Assembly: GCA_934364765.1 (NCBI GenBank)
Contig: CAKRMO010000031.1
Coordinates: forward strand, 1-8,642
Origin: an uncultured Bacteroidaceae bacterium
GTDB lineage: Bacteria; Bacteroidota; Bacteroidia; Bacteroidales; Bacteroidaceae
Reading direction: 5' to 3'
Length of the DNA stretch: 8,642 nt
Part shown: positions 7,601 to 8,642 of the stretch, one piece after another
Layout of the letters: each line of letters opens with the position of its first letter
Position numbering within the stretch: position 1 is the first letter of the stretch
Program-made: the position numbers and the translations under genes
Notes under the pieces: generated by a model
The model's input: the letters and a program-made list of their open reading frames with translations, nothing else
The model's database searches: none
What the model was told of the DNA's origin: nothing

Positions 7601-8266
7601 AGTCCAGGTTGCGCCCACGCAGTGGATGTTGAACTGTCCGTTCGGGCTGATGTTGTCAAACATCTGCTCGGTTTCGAGTGCGTCGGTCATGTACATGTTG
7701 GTCTCCTGGCCGTCGATTACGTCGTTGTGGTTAACGTACTGTCCGGTGGAGAGGCTCTGGATTGAGTAGTTGCCGTTCTCGAGCTTCTTCACGTTCCACA
7801 TGAAGGTTACGTTGGGGGCCTTCTTCTTCCAGCCGGGGTAGTTGCCCTCGCGGGGCGCGAACCACGCCATGGTGTCCTTTTCGGCAAACACGCTGTAGGC
7901 GGTTACGATGTAGTAGGTGCCGTCGGTAACAGGGTTGATGGCGGCCTCCACCTTTGCCTTGGCGTCCTTCAGCTTGGTGCACATGGCAGCCTTCTCCTCG
8001 TCGGTGGCCGTTGTGCTTCCCGCCAGCTGGATGGCGTCGCTGTAGATGTTGTAGAACTCCTCATAGACAGCCTGGTCTCCGACATAGCCCGGGGCGGTGC
8101 CGTAGGCGTAGTCGTCAACCCCAAACTTGAAACTGTCCAAAAGCTCCTGGAGGGTCTGTTCCTCCTCCACGGGGTCCCCGTCGTCATTGGCGGCGAAGAC
8201 AGCCGCTCCCGGCGCCATTATAAGCAGCACCGCAAGGGCAATCAGTTTTGAGAAAAATTTTTCCAT
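4676..8266 (-). CDS. Large secreted modular protein with F5/8 type C and trefoil-like domains, T9SS-like tail
   Basis: The 1196-residue product starts with a clear type I signal peptide (MEKFF, hydrophobic core, likely cleavage after VFA at residue 25) and no lipobox cysteine, so it is exported. Regions in order: helical segment about 40-112 and beta-rich trefoil-like region 113-255; a second helical segment 257-345 and trefoil-like region 348-482; F5/8 type C-like domain about 527-692 (NLIDKNFDTFCTSAW, RPTDVKFYASNDAENW, YINMEV); a third helical region 695-822; a third trefoil-like region 829-962; a beta-rich segment 964-1100 with GIPAGTPF (1031-1038); and a tail of about 65 residues ending KKGVYIVGRNKVLVK, resembling type IX secretion sorting domains. 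The first two units are a duplication with a period near 235 residues (NGNYSIQS at 164-171, NGNYSVQS at 399-406). No catalytic domain is recognised. Trefoil and F5/8C folds usually bind sugars, so glycan or mucin adhesion is the best inference. The start at 8266 is chosen for the signal peptide; the frame upstream runs through the promoter. Confidence 0.9.
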   Translation of the reverse strand: MEKFFSKLIALAVLLIMAPGAAVFAANDDGDPVEEEQTLQELLDSFKFGVDDYAYGTAPGYVGDQAVYEEFYNIYSDAIQLAGSTTATDEEKAAMCTKLKDAKAKVEAAINPVTDGTYYIVTAYSVFAEKDTMAWFAPREGNYPGWKKKAPNVTFMWNVKKLENGNYSIQSLSTGQYVNHNDVIDGQETNMYMTDALETEQMFDNISPNGQFNIHCVGATWTYNIQKHNAGNGINGPIGNWTDKNVNGEGAWRLVPVSDADLAAAEATRNHDLLDVYVNAFVPGDYTFGTDPGMYSKTAFDAVTAEVEASKKMLADTENAPTEEACKTALDKYTAAKAALDASLVQVTDGYYTISNNTYSSVVKGNTCQAWSAKNSYLYGFNWEVDNPAFVWKITKLANGNYSVQSHKTGEFINSTDLFQQGASINLTKAHNTDIVIKRKKGERFSIADATSVSKGFGYATGIDLVWIITSSSASDLFLHKLTEEEVASMAVAYAQRLRTDSLRNLIIETSVRANSDSVYTIDMESPVATDASQLFITNQSTESPDLNNLIDKNFDTFCTSAWNESTVGGTDEPDKFHAIRVDAGEGKTLPRNVGFHWRSRGSSWIAMYRPTDVKFYASNDAENWDYIGERKNPEAGFTTTAEEPEYTSTEPVILNKPYRYINMEVIKTNTNDLGKYSKPFFQFSEFNAYPMNAEFNEKLSDPEVLQAVKDLREAIAKAQGKVDNNNATSNDIADLRTAYNNLLLVWKDTTDICNIYNKAKAFSSKVAVGEDPFCFPSDKVSDFEDALVEVDDAYPFEDISQREVARLDTLLTRAYNALINSMVGPDPNTWYFVTCADETAVDGSGNPVKGKYTYMGGYSASDGMGCVGLEGIDKDLRRVWKFEATGTPNVYNMICVANGWPINRGPVRLEAVGEGQFAIYTNADLNSAYYIQSNALPGVPAMSGKEPVTNGWGAWAMEAISSEMTRRITMKRDKVFAMVNPFDTEALPTAYTEGHDVKTYSVCGYEVGEDGKTISAINLTEFVPDEELGGIPAGTPFVMVADGDQEYDATTAVVVDLHPAHGGNVTHEAKMVNGLGGTFASWPFPSPLIYFIENVARVYTPTQGWTLDPLDAYVDQSKIVNDPNASIDKVIPVDTKYASVEIPNGIASLVNSSKAVVDVYTTDGVLVRKNVKVAEATKGLKKGVYIVGRNKVLVK

Positions 8267-8366
8267 AAAATATGAATTAATAAAAAAATGAACCGTATTT
8301 CCTTCCTGCTGCCCGGGGAGGCCTTTGCCCCCTGCGGCGGAACAGCTTTGCCTGCTTAGAATTCTT

Positions 8367-8379
8367 ATGCCATTGGCAT
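8367..8379. promoter_or_regulatory. Palindrome at predicted transcription start, operator or leader hairpin candidate
   Basis: ATGCCA-T-TGGCAT is a perfect inverted repeat with 6-bp arms and a one-base centre. It lies just downstream of the predicted start site (about 8383, minus strand), where a bound repressor would block transcription. The arms are short, so chance occurrence is possible. Confidence 0.3.
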
Positions 8380-8388
8380 TTAACACGG

Positions 8389-8420
8389 CAAATATGTGAA
8401 ATATCTTTTGAACCGCCAAA
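8389..8420 (-). promoter_or_regulatory. Probable promoter of the surface-protein gene
   Basis: On the minus strand the -33 box TTTG (8420-8417) is separated by 20 bp from CATATTTG (8396-8389), which matches the Bacteroidetes -7 consensus TAnnTTTG at seven of eight positions. Spacing is within the known range. Transcription would start near 8383, giving a leader of about 115 nt before the ATG at 8266, with a G/C-rich block in it. Confidence 0.55.
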
Positions 8421-8581
8421 AGTTTTTTCTTAAAACTTCATTTTTATGCGATTTTTTTTGCGGGTGGGCCTTTGCGGCGTGTGTGAAATTGCAAAACGCG
8501 CTTGGGGGTTTGCGCAATCATGGAGGTATAATTAACCTTTACGCCATAACGGAATATAAAATATGTTAGGGGGAAACCTGC

Positions 8582-8607
8582 GGGAGGGAGCTTTTTTCAT
8601 CCCTCCC
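8582..8607. terminator. G/C-rich stem-loop near right edge, possible terminator
   Basis: GGGAGGGA (8582-8589) pairs perfectly with TCCCTCCC (8600-8607) around a 10-nt loop containing six T. AGGGGG at 8568-8573 can compete for the same C-rich arm (8603-8610). There is no T-run after the stem on either strand, so a terminator for a gene entering from the right is possible but not well supported. Confidence 0.3.
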
Positions 8608-8642
8608 CCTTTGGTCTGTTACGGTAATGCTTAGTGTTAGTG

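Larger units (their letters stand above)
8267..8642. other. Upstream region of the surface-protein gene, no gene seen
   Basis: This stretch up to the right edge holds no convincing coding sequence on either strand. Nearest the gene is an A/T-rich start region, then a G/C-rich block (8310-8345) that on the transcribed strand can fold into a short hairpin (GGG-A-GGC, loop CTTT, GCC-CCC at about 8316-8333). Next come an operator-like palindrome (8367-8379), the promoter (8389-8420), T-rich and mixed sequence without recognised features (8421-8560), and a G/C-rich stem-loop (8582-8607). Whatever lies beyond 8642 cannot be judged. Confidence 0.6.

Noticed and set aside
8267..8419. 51-codon upstream extension of the surface-protein frame
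   Set aside because: It would put extra residues ahead of a clear signal peptide and overlaps the predicted promoter.

Overview
The window looks like the chromosome of a Bacteroidales bacterium, probably close to Prevotella or Muribaculaceae. Three things point there. The leucyl-tRNA synthetase carries the sequence features and insert I associate with Bacteroidetes LeuRS. Promoter-like boxes fit the Bacteroidetes -7 consensus TAnnTTTG, and start codons are preceded by A/T-rich leaders without a Shine-Dalgarno sequence. The large secreted protein has the modular design and C-terminal tail common in this order. The assignment is inferred from these features, not from a database search.

Layout. 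Bases 1-2539 (minus strand) are leuS, cut by the left edge so that the C-terminal end is missing. Bases 2540-3136 are a divergent intergenic region of about 600 bp. It holds a leuS promoter, a REP/MITE-like nested inverted repeat flanked by an 8-bp direct repeat, a LacI-type palindrome, four copies of a 21-bp tandem repeat, and a promoter box just before the next gene. Bases 3137-4534 (plus strand) are an Amt-family ammonium transporter with the expected pore residues. Bases 4535-4675 are a convergent spacer with two hairpins, both of which read best as terminators for the minus-strand gene. Bases 4676-8266 (minus strand) encode a 1196-residue secreted multidomain protein: signal peptide, a duplicated unit of helical bundle plus beta-trefoil-like domain, an F5/8 type C (discoidin-like) domain, a third helical and a third trefoil-like region, and a T9SS-like C-terminal tail. 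Its promoter, an operator-like palindrome and a structured leader lie at 8267-8420. The remainder to 8642 has no gene that I can support, only a G/C-rich stem-loop.

How the genes relate. The three genes are separate transcription units: leuS and amt diverge, amt and the surface protein converge. I see no operon and no shared pathway. leuS is translation housekeeping, amt is ammonium uptake, and the third is probably a glycan- or host-binding surface protein. The most unusual material is the non-coding DNA between leuS and amt and the architecture of the large secreted protein. I do not see a complete new multi-gene system here.
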